A stretch of 64,000 nucleotides of DNA, taken from an uncultured Eubacteriales bacterium (GTDB taxonomy: Bacteria; Bacillota; Clostridia; Oscillospirales; Acutalibacteraceae). The notes beneath the pieces were generated by a model. That model was given only the letters and a program-made list of their open reading frames with translations, had not been told where the DNA came from and made no database searches. Position 1 is the first letter of the stretch; every line of letters starts with the position of its first letter. Made by a program: the position numbers and the translations under genes. The stretch spans positions 1-64,000 of the forward strand of contig ONAL01000002.1 of assembly GCA_900315785.1 (NCBI GenBank), read 5' to 3'. Positions 34,141 to 43,127 of this stretch are shown here, in pieces.

Positions 34141-34408
34141 AGTTCATCACCCAGAAAACTGCTATCAGCTCAATCACAATTATGAGCGGTATACCGAGCA
34201 TAAATTTGAGCTTTTTGGTTTTGTGTCGAATAATATGCATTGTAACATACATAGAAACTCCGCCGCCGATTGCGGATACAAACAGAAGCATAGCTTCACT
34301 GACGCGCCACTTGTGATGAACGGCGCGGCGTTTGTCCAGCACCGTGATAAACACGGCGAAAAGATTTATAAACGCGAGATAAATATAAAGAAAATAGATA
34401 GGCTTCAT
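34130..34408 (-). CDS. DUF1294 membrane protein
   Basis: 92 residues. Three predicted helices surrounding the family motif: DKRRAVHHKWRVSE at about 25-38, GGGVSMY, and RHKTKK. Function unknown. The ATG at 34408 has CGGAG 7 nt upstream; the longer open frame to 34621 runs antisense to the neighbouring gene and is not used. It faces the GHL10-like gene across 19 bp and overlaps RluA at its end. Confidence 0.83.
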   Translation of the reverse strand: MKPIYFLYIYLAFINLFAVFITVLDKRRAVHHKWRVSEAMLLFVSAIGGGVSMYVTMHIIRHKTKKLKFMLGIPLIIVIELIAVFWVMNYVI

Positions 34409-34427
34409 AAGCACTCCGAGGTTAAAT

Positions 34428-35624
34428 ATGAAAGATTTTATTATAAAAAAACTGCCGCTTTTAACGGCTGTTATTCTTCTGATTTTTGCTGTGGCGATTT
34501 CGGGACTGACAAAACAGAATAAAACCGAAATCAAAACTCTGAAAACCGCAGGCGCGGCTGTTTCGGATAAAGAAATCCGCGGCTTGTGGGTTACATATAT
34601 GGATTTGAATATGAGCGGCACCGACAGAAGCTACACAGCTTTCAAGGACAAGTTCAATCACATAGCAGACACCGCAAAGGCGGATAAATTCAACACGCTT
34701 ATTGTTCAGGTCAGACCGTTTTCCGACGCGCTCTACAATTCGTCCGTCTACCCCGCTTCACACGTGCTTTCGGGAAAACAGGGAAAAAGCTGCGGCTACG
34801 ACGCGCTCAGCTATATGACAGAATACGCTCGCAAAATCGGAATGAGAATTGAGGCGTGGGTCAATCCTTACAGAATCAGAAACGACAAGTCCCTCAAGCT
34901 GTCGGCGGATAATCCCTACAAAAAGGACAAAAGTATCGGAAAAAGCTTTAACAACGGTCTGTTCCTGAACCCCGCTTCATCAAAGGCACGGAAAATTATC
35001 GAAAGCGGTGTCAGAGAAATCGTTAAAAATTACGATGTAGACGGCATTCAGTTCGACGACTACTTCTACCCCTCGGGAGTTAACAATAGCTTTGATAAAG
35101 ACGAATACAGCGCCTACAAAAACAGCGTGGGTTCAGACAAGGCGCTCAGCCTTGCGAACTGGAGAACGGCGAACGTGAACGTTCTGATTGCCGATTGCTG
35201 CACTATTGCGCATAAATACGGCAAGACGTTCGGAATTTCTCCTCAGGGAAATCTTGACAACAACTATCACCTTTACGCCGATGTAAAAAGCTGGTGTCAG
35301 AATTCGGGATATATAGACTACATCTGCCCTCAGCTTTATTTCAGTCTCAAAAACCCCGCGCTCAAATTTGAGGACGCGCTCAAAAGCTGGCTCGACCTTG
35401 ACTTTGCCGAAGACGTAAAGCTCTACATAGGAATTGCGGGCTATAAAACAGGCACCGACCTTGACAGCGGAACCTGGAACGGCTCCGACACAATCCTCAA
35501 AAACGAGCTGAAGCTAATCAGAAAGTCCAAAATAAAAGGCTTTATGCTCTACAGCTACGCGGATTTGGAGAGCGACAGAGCTTCAAAGGAGATTGTTAAT
35601 CTCGTAAACGGAATCGAGAATTAA
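34428..35624 (+). CDS. Secreted or membrane-anchored GHL10/DUF187 glycosidase-like protein
   Basis: 398 residues. An N-terminal hydrophobic signal/anchor at about 9-26 is followed by the family opening EIRGLWVTYMDLNMSG, the TLIVQVRPFSDALY and AWVNPYRIR segments, and the YDVDGIQFDDYFYP strand, where acidic residues are likely catalytic. These TIM-barrel proteins are predicted to act on cell-surface polysaccharide or peptidoglycan. Starts right after CCGAGG, in a 19-bp gap facing DUF1294. Its stop overlaps the converging mtaB stop by 4 nt. Confidence 0.87.
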   Translation: MKDFIIKKLPLLTAVILLIFAVAISGLTKQNKTEIKTLKTAGAAVSDKEIRGLWVTYMDLNMSGTDRSYTAFKDKFNHIADTAKADKFNTLIVQVRPFSDALYNSSVYPASHVLSGKQGKSCGYDALSYMTEYARKIGMRIEAWVNPYRIRNDKSLKLSADNPYKKDKSIGKSFNNGLFLNPASSKARKIIESGVREIVKNYDVDGIQFDDYFYPSGVNNSFDKDEYSAYKNSVGSDKALSLANWRTANVNVLIADCCTIAHKYGKTFGISPQGNLDNNYHLYADVKSWCQNSGYIDYICPQLYFSLKNPALKFEDALKSWLDLDFAEDVKLYIGIAGYKTGTDLDSGTWNGSDTILKNELKLIRKSKIKGFMLYSYADLESDRASKEIVNLVNGIEN

Positions 35625-36913
35625 CACAGCTCCCCTATGCACCAATCGTTTTCGGCTTTTGTGATTTTTACATCGACAATTTTGCCCGAAAGCTCGCCGT
35701 CCGCGAAAATTCTGACAGGGGTATAATTCTTGGTATATCCCTCAAAATATCCGCCGTCGCGTTTTCTCTCGACAAGAACCGCTTCCGTTCTGCCGACCTG
35801 AGAATCGAGGAACCTTTCGCGTTCCCTGTCGCACGCTTCTATCATTATTTTGCTGCGCTTCTCCTTGATTTCGGGAGAAACGTGATTATCCATTTTATCG
35901 GCTAAGGTGCCTTTGCGCCTTGAATACGGAAAAACGTGAACCTTTGAGAAGCCGACGCTCTTGACGAATTCTACACTCTGTCTGAATTCCTCGTCGGTTT
36001 CACCCGCAAAGCCTACCATTACGTCGGTGGTTATTGAGGGGTTATCAAAGCTCTTTCGCAAATCCTCGACAATCCGCATATATTCCTTTCCGTCGTACTG
36101 TCTGCGCATACGCTCGAGCGTAGTGTCACAACCGCTCTGGAGCGATAAATGAAACTGCGGGCAGAATTTTTCCTGTTTTGCGAAACGCTCGATAAGGCTC
36201 TGATACATAAGCTCGGGTTCAAAGGAACCGAGCCTTACGCGCTCTATTCCCTCAATCTCACAAGCTGTATCGACTGCGTCGGCAAGGTCAAATTCCTCAC
36301 CGAGACCGTAGGCTGAAAGGTTGATACCGACGAGCACAATCTCCTTGTAGCCGTTATCCGCGAGCGTCTGTATCTCGGACTTGATATCCGAGGGCTTTTT
36401 GCTGCGGACTCTGCCTCTTGCGTACGGAATAATGCAGTAGGAGCAGAAGCGGTTGCAGCCGTCCTCGATTTTGACAAAGGCTCTTGTGTGACCGTCAAAG
36501 TTATTCACGGTCAGCTCTTCGTATTCTGCGTCCTTGTTGTCGTGCGCTTCTATATCGATAATCTGCTTATGAGTGGTCAGATAGTCGTTGATTGAGGATA
36601 TGAGCAATGCTCTTTTCTTGTTGCCGAGCACAATATCGCAGTCCTCAAAATCGGTCGTTCTGTCGGGAAATGCCTGAGGCATACAGCCCGTGAGGATTAT
36701 TATTCCGTCGGGATTCTGACGACGCGCTCTGTGGATAAGCTTTCGGTTCTTGGCGTCCGAGACGGCTGTGACGGTACAGGTGTTGATAATCGTGATATCC
36801 GCCTTATCTTTATTCTCTGAAAGAATAAAACCGTGCTTTCTGAGCATTTCCGACATCAGCTGGCTTTCGTACTGATTGACCTTGCAGCCGAGAGTAATTA
36901 TATTAAAGTTCAT
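35621..36913 (-). CDS. mtaB: tRNA (t6A37) C2-methylthiotransferase
   Basis: Radical SAM enzyme converting t6A to ms2t6A at position 37 of tRNA-Lys. 430 residues. The N-terminal cluster uses Cys10, Cys46 and Cys77 (LGCKVNQYES, NTCTVT, TGCMPQ); the SAM cluster uses Cys153, Cys157 and Cys160 (DGCNRFCSYC); a TRAM-like domain ends the protein. Substrate t6A depends on TsaB/TsaE, encoded elsewhere in this window. ATAGGTG precedes the ATG. Confidence 0.94.
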   Translation of the reverse strand: MNFNIITLGCKVNQYESQLMSEMLRKHGFILSENKDKADITIINTCTVTAVSDAKNRKLIHRARRQNPDGIIILTGCMPQAFPDRTTDFEDCDIVLGNKKRALLISSINDYLTTHKQIIDIEAHDNKDAEYEELTVNNFDGHTRAFVKIEDGCNRFCSYCIIPYARGRVRSKKPSDIKSEIQTLADNGYKEIVLVGINLSAYGLGEEFDLADAVDTACEIEGIERVRLGSFEPELMYQSLIERFAKQEKFCPQFHLSLQSGCDTTLERMRRQYDGKEYMRIVEDLRKSFDNPSITTDVMVGFAGETDEEFRQSVEFVKSVGFSKVHVFPYSRRKGTLADKMDNHVSPEIKEKRSKIMIEACDRERERFLDSQVGRTEAVLVERKRDGGYFEGYTKNYTPVRIFADGELSGKIVDVKITKAENDWCIGELC

Positions 36914-36930
36914 AAATCACCTATTGATAA

Positions 36931-36951
36931 GGCTGCCGCAGAACGGCAGCC
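36931..36951 (-). terminator. Hairpin after hisE
   Basis: GGCTGCCG (36931-36938) pairs perfectly with CGGCAGCC (36944-36951). T-rich sequence follows only on the plus strand, so as an end to the his operon on the minus strand it is a weak terminator and some read-through into mtaB is possible. Confidence 0.5.
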
Positions 36952-36958
36952 ATTTTTC

Positions 36959-37288
36959 TTACGTATTCTTATCTACCTCGTGGAATTTCTTGAGGTTACC
37001 TGTCTTGTCGGAGCGCTTATCGAGCTCAGCCAAGACCTCGTCGAGCGAAATGCCCTGATTAACCATCATTACCATAAGATGATAGAGCAAATCGGAAATC
37101 TCGTAAACCGTCTCCGCGTTGTCGCCGTTCTTTGCCGCGATGATTGTTTCGCTACATTCCTCGCCGACCTTTTTGAGAATTTTGTCGAGACCCTTCTCGA
37201 ACAGATAGCAGGTGTAAGAGCCCTCCTGCTTGTTTTCCTTTCGGCTCAGAACAGTCTCATAAAGAGCCTTGAGTACCTTGTCGTCCAT
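36959..37288 (-). CDS. hisE: Phosphoribosyl-ATP diphosphatase
   Basis: Second step of histidine synthesis. 109 residues with SYTCYLFEKGLDKILKKVGE and the EECSETIIAAKN metal-binding Glu-rich helix of the all-alpha NTP pyrophosphatase fold. GAGGTAATTTT precedes the ATG. Kept as a gene separate from hisI, 16 nt downstream of it; last gene of the operon. Confidence 0.94.
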   Translation of the reverse strand: MDDKVLKALYETVLSRKENKQEGSYTCYLFEKGLDKILKKVGEECSETIIAAKNGDNAETVYEISDLLYHLMVMMVNQGISLDEVLAELDKRSDKTGNLKKFHEVDKNT

Positions 37289-37304
37289 AAAATTACCTCT
37301 TCTT

Positions 37305-37619
37305 TTATTTTATCTGAGTATAGAAACAGGAATGATTGCCCGTATGACAAGCCGCGCCTGTCTGCTCGACGGTGATTAAAATTGTGTCGTCGTCGCAGTC
37401 AGAGAAGATTTCCACAACCTTCTGGAAATGTCCCGAGGTTGCGCCTTTATTCCAGAGCCCCTGACGGCTTCGGGAATAAAACCATGTATAGCCTGTTTCC
37501 AGAGTTTTTTCAAAGCTTTCGCGGTTCATATACGCGAGCATAAGAACCTTGCCCGTAGACTTTTCCTGAATGATTGTCGGGATAAGCTCGGACTTTACAA
37601 AGTATTTATCTAAATTCAT
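37305..37619 (-). CDS. hisI: Phosphoribosyl-AMP cyclohydrolase
   Basis: Third step of histidine synthesis, opening the purine ring. 104 residues; [33 protein letters not shown] and the metal cysteines in [14 protein letters not shown] are all present. The start overlaps the hisA stop by 4 nt. hisF, usually between hisA and hisI, is missing here. Confidence 0.95.
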   Translation of the reverse strand: MNLDKYFVKSELIPTIIQEKSTGKVLMLAYMNRESFEKTLETGYTWFYSRSRQGLWNKGATSGHFQKVVEIFSDCDDDTILITVEQTGAACHTGNHSCFYTQIK

Positions 37620-38344
37620 AAATCAGTCACCCTTGAAGCCATTTTAATCGCCTCGGCGAGGTTAAGATTGCCCGTATAGATAGCCTTGCCCGTGATTGCG
37701 CCGTAAACGTCAAGGGAGTTGAGGTTGATGATATCCTTGAGGTTTGACACGCCGCCGCTTGCGATGATGTTGCAGCTTACGTTATGAGCCAAGTCGTCAA
37801 GCTGCTTTAGGTTGGGACCCGCAAGGGTTCCGTCCTGGTCGATATCGGTAAAGACAATCGTCCTTACACCGATGCTCTCCATCTGCTTTGCGAGAGTTAT
37901 GTAATTGAGCTCGGACTTGTCTGTCCAGCCCTCGGCACATACCATTCCGTTCTTGGCGTCGATTCCCACAACAATCTTGTCATCGTAGTTGTTGACAGCG
38001 TCAATAACAAAACGCTGGTCCTTAACCGCCGCGGAGCCGAGAATAACACGGTCCACGCCGTGCTCAAGATAATATTCGACGCGCTCCATATCGCGGATAC
38101 CGCCGCCGACCTCAACCTTGATATCGGTGGAGTTAGCCACGTCGATAATGAGCTCGGAGTTCTTGAGCTTGCCGTCCTTGGCACCGTCAAGGTCTACCAT
38201 ATGCATCCACTTGGCGCCAGCTTTTACAAACGATTCAGCCGTTTCATAAGGGTCCTCGGCAACCTTTTTGACAGTCGAGTAATCGCCTTTGAATAATCGT
38301 ACACAATTGCCGTCTTTGATATCGATGGCAGGCAAAATAATCAT
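37616..38344 (-). CDS. hisA: ProFAR isomerase (phosphoribosylformimino-5-aminoimidazole carboxamide ribotide isomerase)
   Basis: TIM-barrel enzyme of step four. 242 residues. The catalytic Asp8 is in LPAIDIKDG and the phosphate loops read VEVGGGIRD and IIASGGVSN; the first sequence half gives [21 protein letters not shown] and the presence of only one such gene argue for HisA rather than HisF. Start shares a base with the hisB stop; hisH is missing before it. Confidence 0.93.
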   Translation of the reverse strand: MIILPAIDIKDGNCVRLFKGDYSTVKKVAEDPYETAESFVKAGAKWMHMVDLDGAKDGKLKNSELIIDVANSTDIKVEVGGGIRDMERVEYYLEHGVDRVILGSAAVKDQRFVIDAVNNYDDKIVVGIDAKNGMVCAEGWTDKSELNYITLAKQMESIGVRTIVFTDIDQDGTLAGPNLKQLDDLAHNVSCNIIASGGVSNLKDIINLNSLDVYGAITGKAIYTGNLNLAEAIKMASRVTDL

Positions 38345-38922
38345 CAGAGTAATCCTTTCGTAGACAGTACAGCGCCCGAGCCGTTATCCTTAACGGCAAG
38401 CCTTACGGCGTGAGCGACTGCCTTGTATATAGCTTCGATAATATGATGTGAATTAAGTCCGTAGAGCGACTTGACGTGCAGAGTGATTCCCGCGTTGAAC
38501 GCAAAGGCTCTCATAAACTCAACCGTCATAGCTGAGGTGTAGTCACCGCACTTTTCCTGCGGGAAATCCGCGTCAAATACGAGAAACGGTCTGCCGCTTA
38601 CGTCGACCGACGCGAACGCGAGAGCCTCGTCCATCGGAACATAGAACGAGCCGAAGCGCTCGATAGAGCTCTTGTCGCCCAAGGCTTCCTTGAAAGCCAT
38701 ACCGAGAACGATTCCCGCATCCTCGATTGTGTGATGGTCGTCGACCTGCAAGTCGCCTTTAACGGTAATCTTCAGACCGAAGCCGCCGTGTGTGGCAAAG
38801 GAAGTGAGCATATGGTCAAAGAACCCTACGCCTGTGCTTACCTCAACCTCGCCTCCGTCAAGACAAAGGCTCAGCGAGATATCCGTTTCTTTGGTTGTGC
38901 GTGTAATCTGTGCTGTGCGCAT
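38344..38922 (-). CDS. hisB: Imidazoleglycerol-phosphate dehydratase
   Basis: 192 residues, the monofunctional form without a phosphatase domain. Manganese ligands lie in FFDHMLTSFATHG, VDDHHTIED and NSHHIIEA. Histidinol-phosphate phosphatase, needed later in the pathway, is not encoded in this operon. It follows hisC by 10 nt. Confidence 0.96.
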   Translation of the reverse strand: MRTAQITRTTKETDISLSLCLDGGEVEVSTGVGFFDHMLTSFATHGGFGLKITVKGDLQVDDHHTIEDAGIVLGMAFKEALGDKSSIERFGSFYVPMDEALAFASVDVSGRPFLVFDADFPQEKCGDYTSAMTVEFMRAFAFNAGITLHVKSLYGLNSHHIIEAIYKAVAHAVRLAVKDNGSGAVLSTKGLL

Positions 38923-38932
38923 AATTCAATCC

Positions 38933-39991
38933 TTATAAATTATAGTATTTTTTGATACAGCTTATAACCTCTTTGACCTCATACTCTGTACCCGCGGTAA
39001 TTCTCAGGTTCTTTCCCATAAGCCTTACGGCTATGGAGTTATCCTTGAGGTACTGCCAAATCTCTGAGGATTTGTCGGTACGGATAAATACAAAGTTGGT
39101 TTTGGTGGGATAGGGATAGAAATCCTCTACCCTCTCGCTCAGCTGCAATAATTCATTATACAGTAACTTTGTGTTTTGAACAATAGTTTTTGTTCGGTTT
39201 TTTAAAAATTCCTTGTTTTTATATAGCTCAGAGCCGATTTCCTGGGAAATAGAATTGACGTTATAAGGGGATTTCACAGCGGAAATTGCCCTCGCGATTC
39301 TCTCATTGGCAACCGCAAAGCCGAGTCGCAGAGCGGCTGAGCCCATAGCCTTTGACGCGGTTCTGAACACAATCAGATTGTCATAGCTGTCGACATCTTT
39401 TATAAAGCTCTCGTCCTCGCTCCAGAAGTCCATATAGGCTTCGTCGAGCACAACAAGGGCGTTCACGCTCTTAAGGAGCTTTTTACAATCAGACTTTGAA
39501 ACACCCTGACCTGTAGGATTACAGGGGTTTGAGAAAAGCACGAGCGAAATGTTCTCGCTGTTAACGATGTCAATCAGCTCGTCGATGTCAATATTGAGCT
39601 CAGTATTTTTGAGGTATCTGACACAGCCGACCTCGCTGATTGAGCTGTAAAACTCGTACATACTGAAATCGGGAGAAGCGACCAGCATTGTGTCGCCCTT
39701 TTTCAGAAAAGCCGACTCAATGAGGAAAATCAGCTCGTCGGAGCCGTTGCCGACCGTGACGTTTTTGCTGTCAATTTCATAGAATGAAGCAAACGCTTCT
39801 CTGAGCTTCCTGCAGACAGGGTCGGGATAACGGTTGAAGTTTACGTTCCTGACAGCTCTGTCAACCATAGCCATAAACTCGTCGTTATAGCCGAAGGGGC
39901 ACTCGTTCGCGTCGAGACGGATTCTGAAATCGCCCGAAATCGGCTCGTACGGAACGAGGTTAATTATTTTATCATTTAATTCGTAGGACAT
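38933..39991 (-). CDS. hisC: Histidinol-phosphate aminotransferase
   Basis: 352-residue fold-type I PLP enzyme. LDANECPFGY near residue 27, SNPCNPTGQ at 154-162, VLDEAYMDF at 181-189 and the PLP lysine 214 in TASKAMGSAALRLG match HisC. Its position between hisD and hisB settles the assignment. Starts on the base after, or overlapping, the hisD stop. Confidence 0.93.
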   Translation of the reverse strand: MSYELNDKIINLVPYEPISGDFRIRLDANECPFGYNDEFMAMVDRAVRNVNFNRYPDPVCRKLREAFASFYEIDSKNVTVGNGSDELIFLIESAFLKKGDTMLVASPDFSMYEFYSSISEVGCVRYLKNTELNIDIDELIDIVNSENISLVLFSNPCNPTGQGVSKSDCKKLLKSVNALVVLDEAYMDFWSEDESFIKDVDSYDNLIVFRTASKAMGSAALRLGFAVANERIARAISAVKSPYNVNSISQEIGSELYKNKEFLKNRTKTIVQNTKLLYNELLQLSERVEDFYPYPTKTNFVFIRTDKSSEIWQYLKDNSIAVRLMGKNLRITAGTEYEVKEVISCIKKYYNL

Positions 39992-41283
39992 TATTCTTCC
40001 TCAAATCTTACCTTAATAGAATTGGCGTGAGCCGTGAGACCCTCAACCTCAGCAAAGCGGACGATGTCGTCCTTGTCGTTTCTCAGCGCTTCCTCTGTGT
40101 AATAGATAAAGCTCGACTTCTTGACGAAGCTGTCAACGGAAAGCGGTGAGAAGAAACGCGCCGTTCCGCTGGTGGGAAGCACGTGGTTGGGACCCGCGAA
40201 GTAGTCGCCGAGAGGCTCGGGGCTGTAGTTTCCGAGGAATACGGAGCCCGCGTTGTCGAGCTTGCCGATATACTCCATCGGTTTTTCACAGCAAACCTCG
40301 AGATGCTCGGGAGCAAGCTCGTTTGCAAACTCGACAGCCTGTGAGATATCGGAACAAACGATGATAGCGCCGTAGTTTTTGAGGCTCTCCTCAATGATTT
40401 CCTTACGCTCGAGATAAGCGCACTGGCGCCTGAGCTCGTCCTTTACCTTATCCGCAAGCTCTGCGCAATCCGTAAGGAGAATGGAGCTTGCGAGGCGGTC
40501 GTGCTCCGCTTGGCTCATTAAGTCGGCGGCGAGGAACTTTGCGTCGGCGGTATTGTCGGCTACAATAAGGATTTCGCTGGGGCCTGCAATCATATCAATA
40601 TCAACTACGCCGTAGAGAAGCTTCTTTGCGGTAGCTACAAAGATGTTGCCCGGTCCGACAATCTTGTCGACCTTGGGAACCTGTTCGGTACCGTACGCGA
40701 GAGCCGCTACAGCCTGAGCGCCGCCCATAAGGAAAATGCGGTCAACGCCCGCAATCTTTGCCGCAGCTACTATATCGGGGTTCGGCTTGCCGTCCTTTGA
40801 CGGCGGAGTTGTCATAACAATCTCCTTGCAGCCCGCAAGCTTTGCGGGAATCGCGTTCATAAGCACAGACGACGGATACGCAGCAGTACCGCCGGGAACA
40901 TAGAGACCTACGCGCTCGAGACCGCGCACACGCTGTCCCATAATAACGCCGTTCTCCTTGGTTGTGAGCCAGGACTGCTGAACCTGACGCTTGTGGAAAT
41001 CCTCGATATTTGCGGCAGATTTTTTAAGAGTTTCGATATAATCCTTGTCACAGCCCTCGATAATCTTTTCGATTTCGTCGGAGCTGATTTCAACTTTTTC
41101 GGGAGCTTTGCCGTCGAACTTGACCGTATAGTCATACACAGCCTTGTCGCCGTTAAGCTTTACGTTGTTTATGATTTCGGAAACGACGCCGCTGACGTCC
41201 TTTGCGCCCGAATTTGAGCGCTCTTTTAGGGCTTCGATAAAGCGGTATTCGTCCTTTCCGTTAGCTGTTACTGTTGTTATCAT
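39991..41283 (-). CDS. hisD: Histidinol dehydrogenase
   Basis: Last two oxidation steps, histidinol to histidine. 430 residues. Recognisable blocks include GLYVPGGTAAYPSSVLM, the GPGNIFVATAK nucleotide region, IAGPSEILIVAD, the zinc/catalytic SQAEHDRLA and the catalytic ELAPEHLEV. It overlaps the end of hisG by 23 nt, with GGAGG 12 nt before the ATG. Confidence 0.96.
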   Translation of the reverse strand: MITTVTANGKDEYRFIEALKERSNSGAKDVSGVVSEIINNVKLNGDKAVYDYTVKFDGKAPEKVEISSDEIEKIIEGCDKDYIETLKKSAANIEDFHKRQVQQSWLTTKENGVIMGQRVRGLERVGLYVPGGTAAYPSSVLMNAIPAKLAGCKEIVMTTPPSKDGKPNPDIVAAAKIAGVDRIFLMGGAQAVAALAYGTEQVPKVDKIVGPGNIFVATAKKLLYGVVDIDMIAGPSEILIVADNTADAKFLAADLMSQAEHDRLASSILLTDCAELADKVKDELRRQCAYLERKEIIEESLKNYGAIIVCSDISQAVEFANELAPEHLEVCCEKPMEYIGKLDNAGSVFLGNYSPEPLGDYFAGPNHVLPTSGTARFFSPLSVDSFVKKSSFIYYTEEALRNDKDDIVRFAEVEGLTAHANSIKVRFEEE

Positions 41284-41911
41284 CAGAAGTTAAAGCCTCC
41301 ATTTTATTTACTAAATCCTCAATCTCACGCTTGCGGAGCTTCAGGCTCGCGGTGTTCGCAATAAGCCTTGCGGAGATGTTTGTCACATACTCCTTGACCT
41401 CGAGGTTATTCGCGACGAGTGTTGAGCCTGTCTCAACGATATCGACAATACCGTCGGCGAGACCGACAAGCGGAGCGAGCTCGACAGAGCCCTCGATTTT
41501 GATAACCCTTACGTCCATATTCTTGCCCTCAAAAAAGGCTCTGGTGACGTTGGGGTATTTTGTTGCGACAGTCTTTGCGCCGTAGCCGTGATAGAAGTCG
41601 TGACCCTTACGGCAAGCGAGAGCAAATCTGCATTTGCCGAAGCCTAAGTCAAGAAGCTCGTAAAACGACGTGCCGTTCTCGAGGATTGTATCCTTACCGA
41701 CAACGCCGAGGTCGCAAACTCCGTGCTCTACATATGTAATAACATCGGCGGCTTTCGCCAGAACTACCTCGAACTGACCGTCGCCGACGCTCAGAATAAG
41801 GCGTCTGCCCTTGTTATGGATTTCGTCGCAGTTGTATCCGAGCTTTTCAAAAAGCTCAACTGTCTTTTTCTCAAGTCTGCCCTTTGTCAAGGCGATTCTC
41901 AACGGTTTCAT
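41261..41911 (-). CDS. hisG: ATP phosphoribosyltransferase, short form catalytic subunit
   Basis: First step of histidine synthesis. 216 residues, the short form that lacks the C-terminal regulatory domain and needs HisZ. MKPLRIALTKGRLEKKT opens the protein; GVCDLGVVGKD and the phosphate loop DIVETGSTL are present. ATG at 41911 has GAGGTG upstream; a TTG two codons earlier is also in frame. Coupled to hisZ, 2 nt upstream. Confidence 0.95.
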   Translation of the reverse strand: MKPLRIALTKGRLEKKTVELFEKLGYNCDEIHNKGRRLILSVGDGQFEVVLAKAADVITYVEHGVCDLGVVGKDTILENGTSFYELLDLGFGKCRFALACRKGHDFYHGYGAKTVATKYPNVTRAFFEGKNMDVRVIKIEGSVELAPLVGLADGIVDIVETGSTLVANNLEVKEYVTNISARLIANTASLKLRKREIEDLVNKMEALTSDDNNSNS

Positions 41912-41913
41912 AA

Positions 41914-43062
41914 TCAAATCACCTCAACCCTTTTAATTTTTAATCTCTCGGCAAACTCGCGTGCTTCCTTCTCGTCGGATAAAATGGAGAACTGAGCCTT
42001 CACGCCGCTCTTTACAAGCTGAGAGGTGTACGTAATCGCGTCCATAATCGTCTCGTCGGATTTTGCGAACACAAGAACCTCGGCGATATTCTTCTTGGGA
42101 GAATGCTTGGACTTTTCGGCGATAAAGTTTACATTAATCGCAAATCCCGCAGCACCCATTTCGCAGTCGAACATATTGAAAATCTTGTCGTAACGTCCGC
42201 CCGAAATTACGCTGTCGCCGCAGCCCGGGATATAGCCTGAGAAAACTATGCCGCTGTAATACTCGTTGCGCTGAACAAGTCCCAAATCAAGCGAGAGCTT
42301 GTCCCCGAGATTGAGCACAGACAGAGTGCTGTACAAATCCTTGAGATACGCGAGCGCTTCGAGAGCTCTCTCGGACTTGATGAATTTTTCAGCCTGTGCG
42401 AAAACCTCGTCGCCGCCGAAAAGCGACGGGAGCTTACGGATTGCCGTTGCTGTCTCGGACTTCGGGAGCTTATCAAGGATATCGTTGAGAGCGGAATAGT
42501 TCTTGTTCTCGATATATGTCTTGATGATGTCCTTTGTCTCCTCGTCGGCATCAAGCTCGTCAGCCAGAGCATTAAAGAGCATCGAATGACCGATTTCAAG
42601 ACGGAAGTCGTCACAGACCGACTGCATACTCTCGACAGCCGTTGTGATTATCTCGAGGTCTGCCCTCTTGCCCGAGGAGCCGATAAGTTCAACGCCGAGC
42701 TGCATAATCTCGTTTGAACGGCCTGTGAGGCTGGGGTTGTTGCGGTAAACCGCCTGATTGTAATAGAGCCTTACGGGGAAAACTTCGTTCTGAAGTCTGG
42801 TTGTTACCATTCTCGCAATAGGGAGAGTGGAGTCGGGACGTACTACTACGATATTGCCCGTGTTATCGGTTGTCTTGAACATATCCTCTGCTCTGATTGA
42901 GGAAAACAAATCGTAGTATTCCAAGGCGGGAGTGATTACCTGATGAAACTGGTGGTTCTCGAAAACCTTGGTTATTTTCTTACAGACGTAGTTTACGGCT
43001 GTACACTCCTTGAAGAGGTAATCCTTGGTACCCTCGGGAGTGATTCTTAAGTTTCTCTTCAT
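41914..43062 (-). CDS. hisZ: ATP phosphoribosyltransferase regulatory subunit
   Basis: A histidyl-tRNA synthetase-like protein without aminoacylation activity that carries histidine feedback control for short HisG. 382 residues. PEGTKDYLFKE at the N-terminus, RPDSTLPIARM and GGRYDKIFNMF are the class II synthetase-like motifs; no anticodon-binding domain of HisS size follows. First gene of the operon, behind the promoter at 43097-43125, whose leader of about 28 nt has no room for a T-box or attenuator. Confidence 0.93.
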   Translation of the reverse strand: MKRNLRITPEGTKDYLFKECTAVNYVCKKITKVFENHQFHQVITPALEYYDLFSSIRAEDMFKTTDNTGNIVVVRPDSTLPIARMVTTRLQNEVFPVRLYYNQAVYRNNPSLTGRSNEIMQLGVELIGSSGKRADLEIITTAVESMQSVCDDFRLEIGHSMLFNALADELDADEETKDIIKTYIENKNYSALNDILDKLPKSETATAIRKLPSLFGGDEVFAQAEKFIKSERALEALAYLKDLYSTLSVLNLGDKLSLDLGLVQRNEYYSGIVFSGYIPGCGDSVISGGRYDKIFNMFDCEMGAAGFAINVNFIAEKSKHSPKKNIAEVLVFAKSDETIMDAITYTSQLVKSGVKAQFSILSDEKEAREFAERLKIKRVEVI

Positions 43063-43095
43063 AAAATTACCATTACCTTTACTTTAGCGTGCTAA

Positions 43096-43125
43096 TATGT
43101 TAACACATAAAATTGATTGTGTCAA
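43096..43125 (-). promoter_or_regulatory. Sigma-A promoter and possible operator of the his operon
   Basis: On the minus strand TTGACA (43125-43120), 17-bp spacer, TAACAT (43102-43097). The -10 box lies inside an inverted repeat, TATGT/ACATA arms at 43096-43109, which could be an operator. Confidence 0.7.
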
Positions 43126-43127
43126 GT

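Noticed and set aside
43063..43127. T-box or his attenuator before hisZ
   Set aside because: The leader from the promoter is about 28 nt, too short for either.
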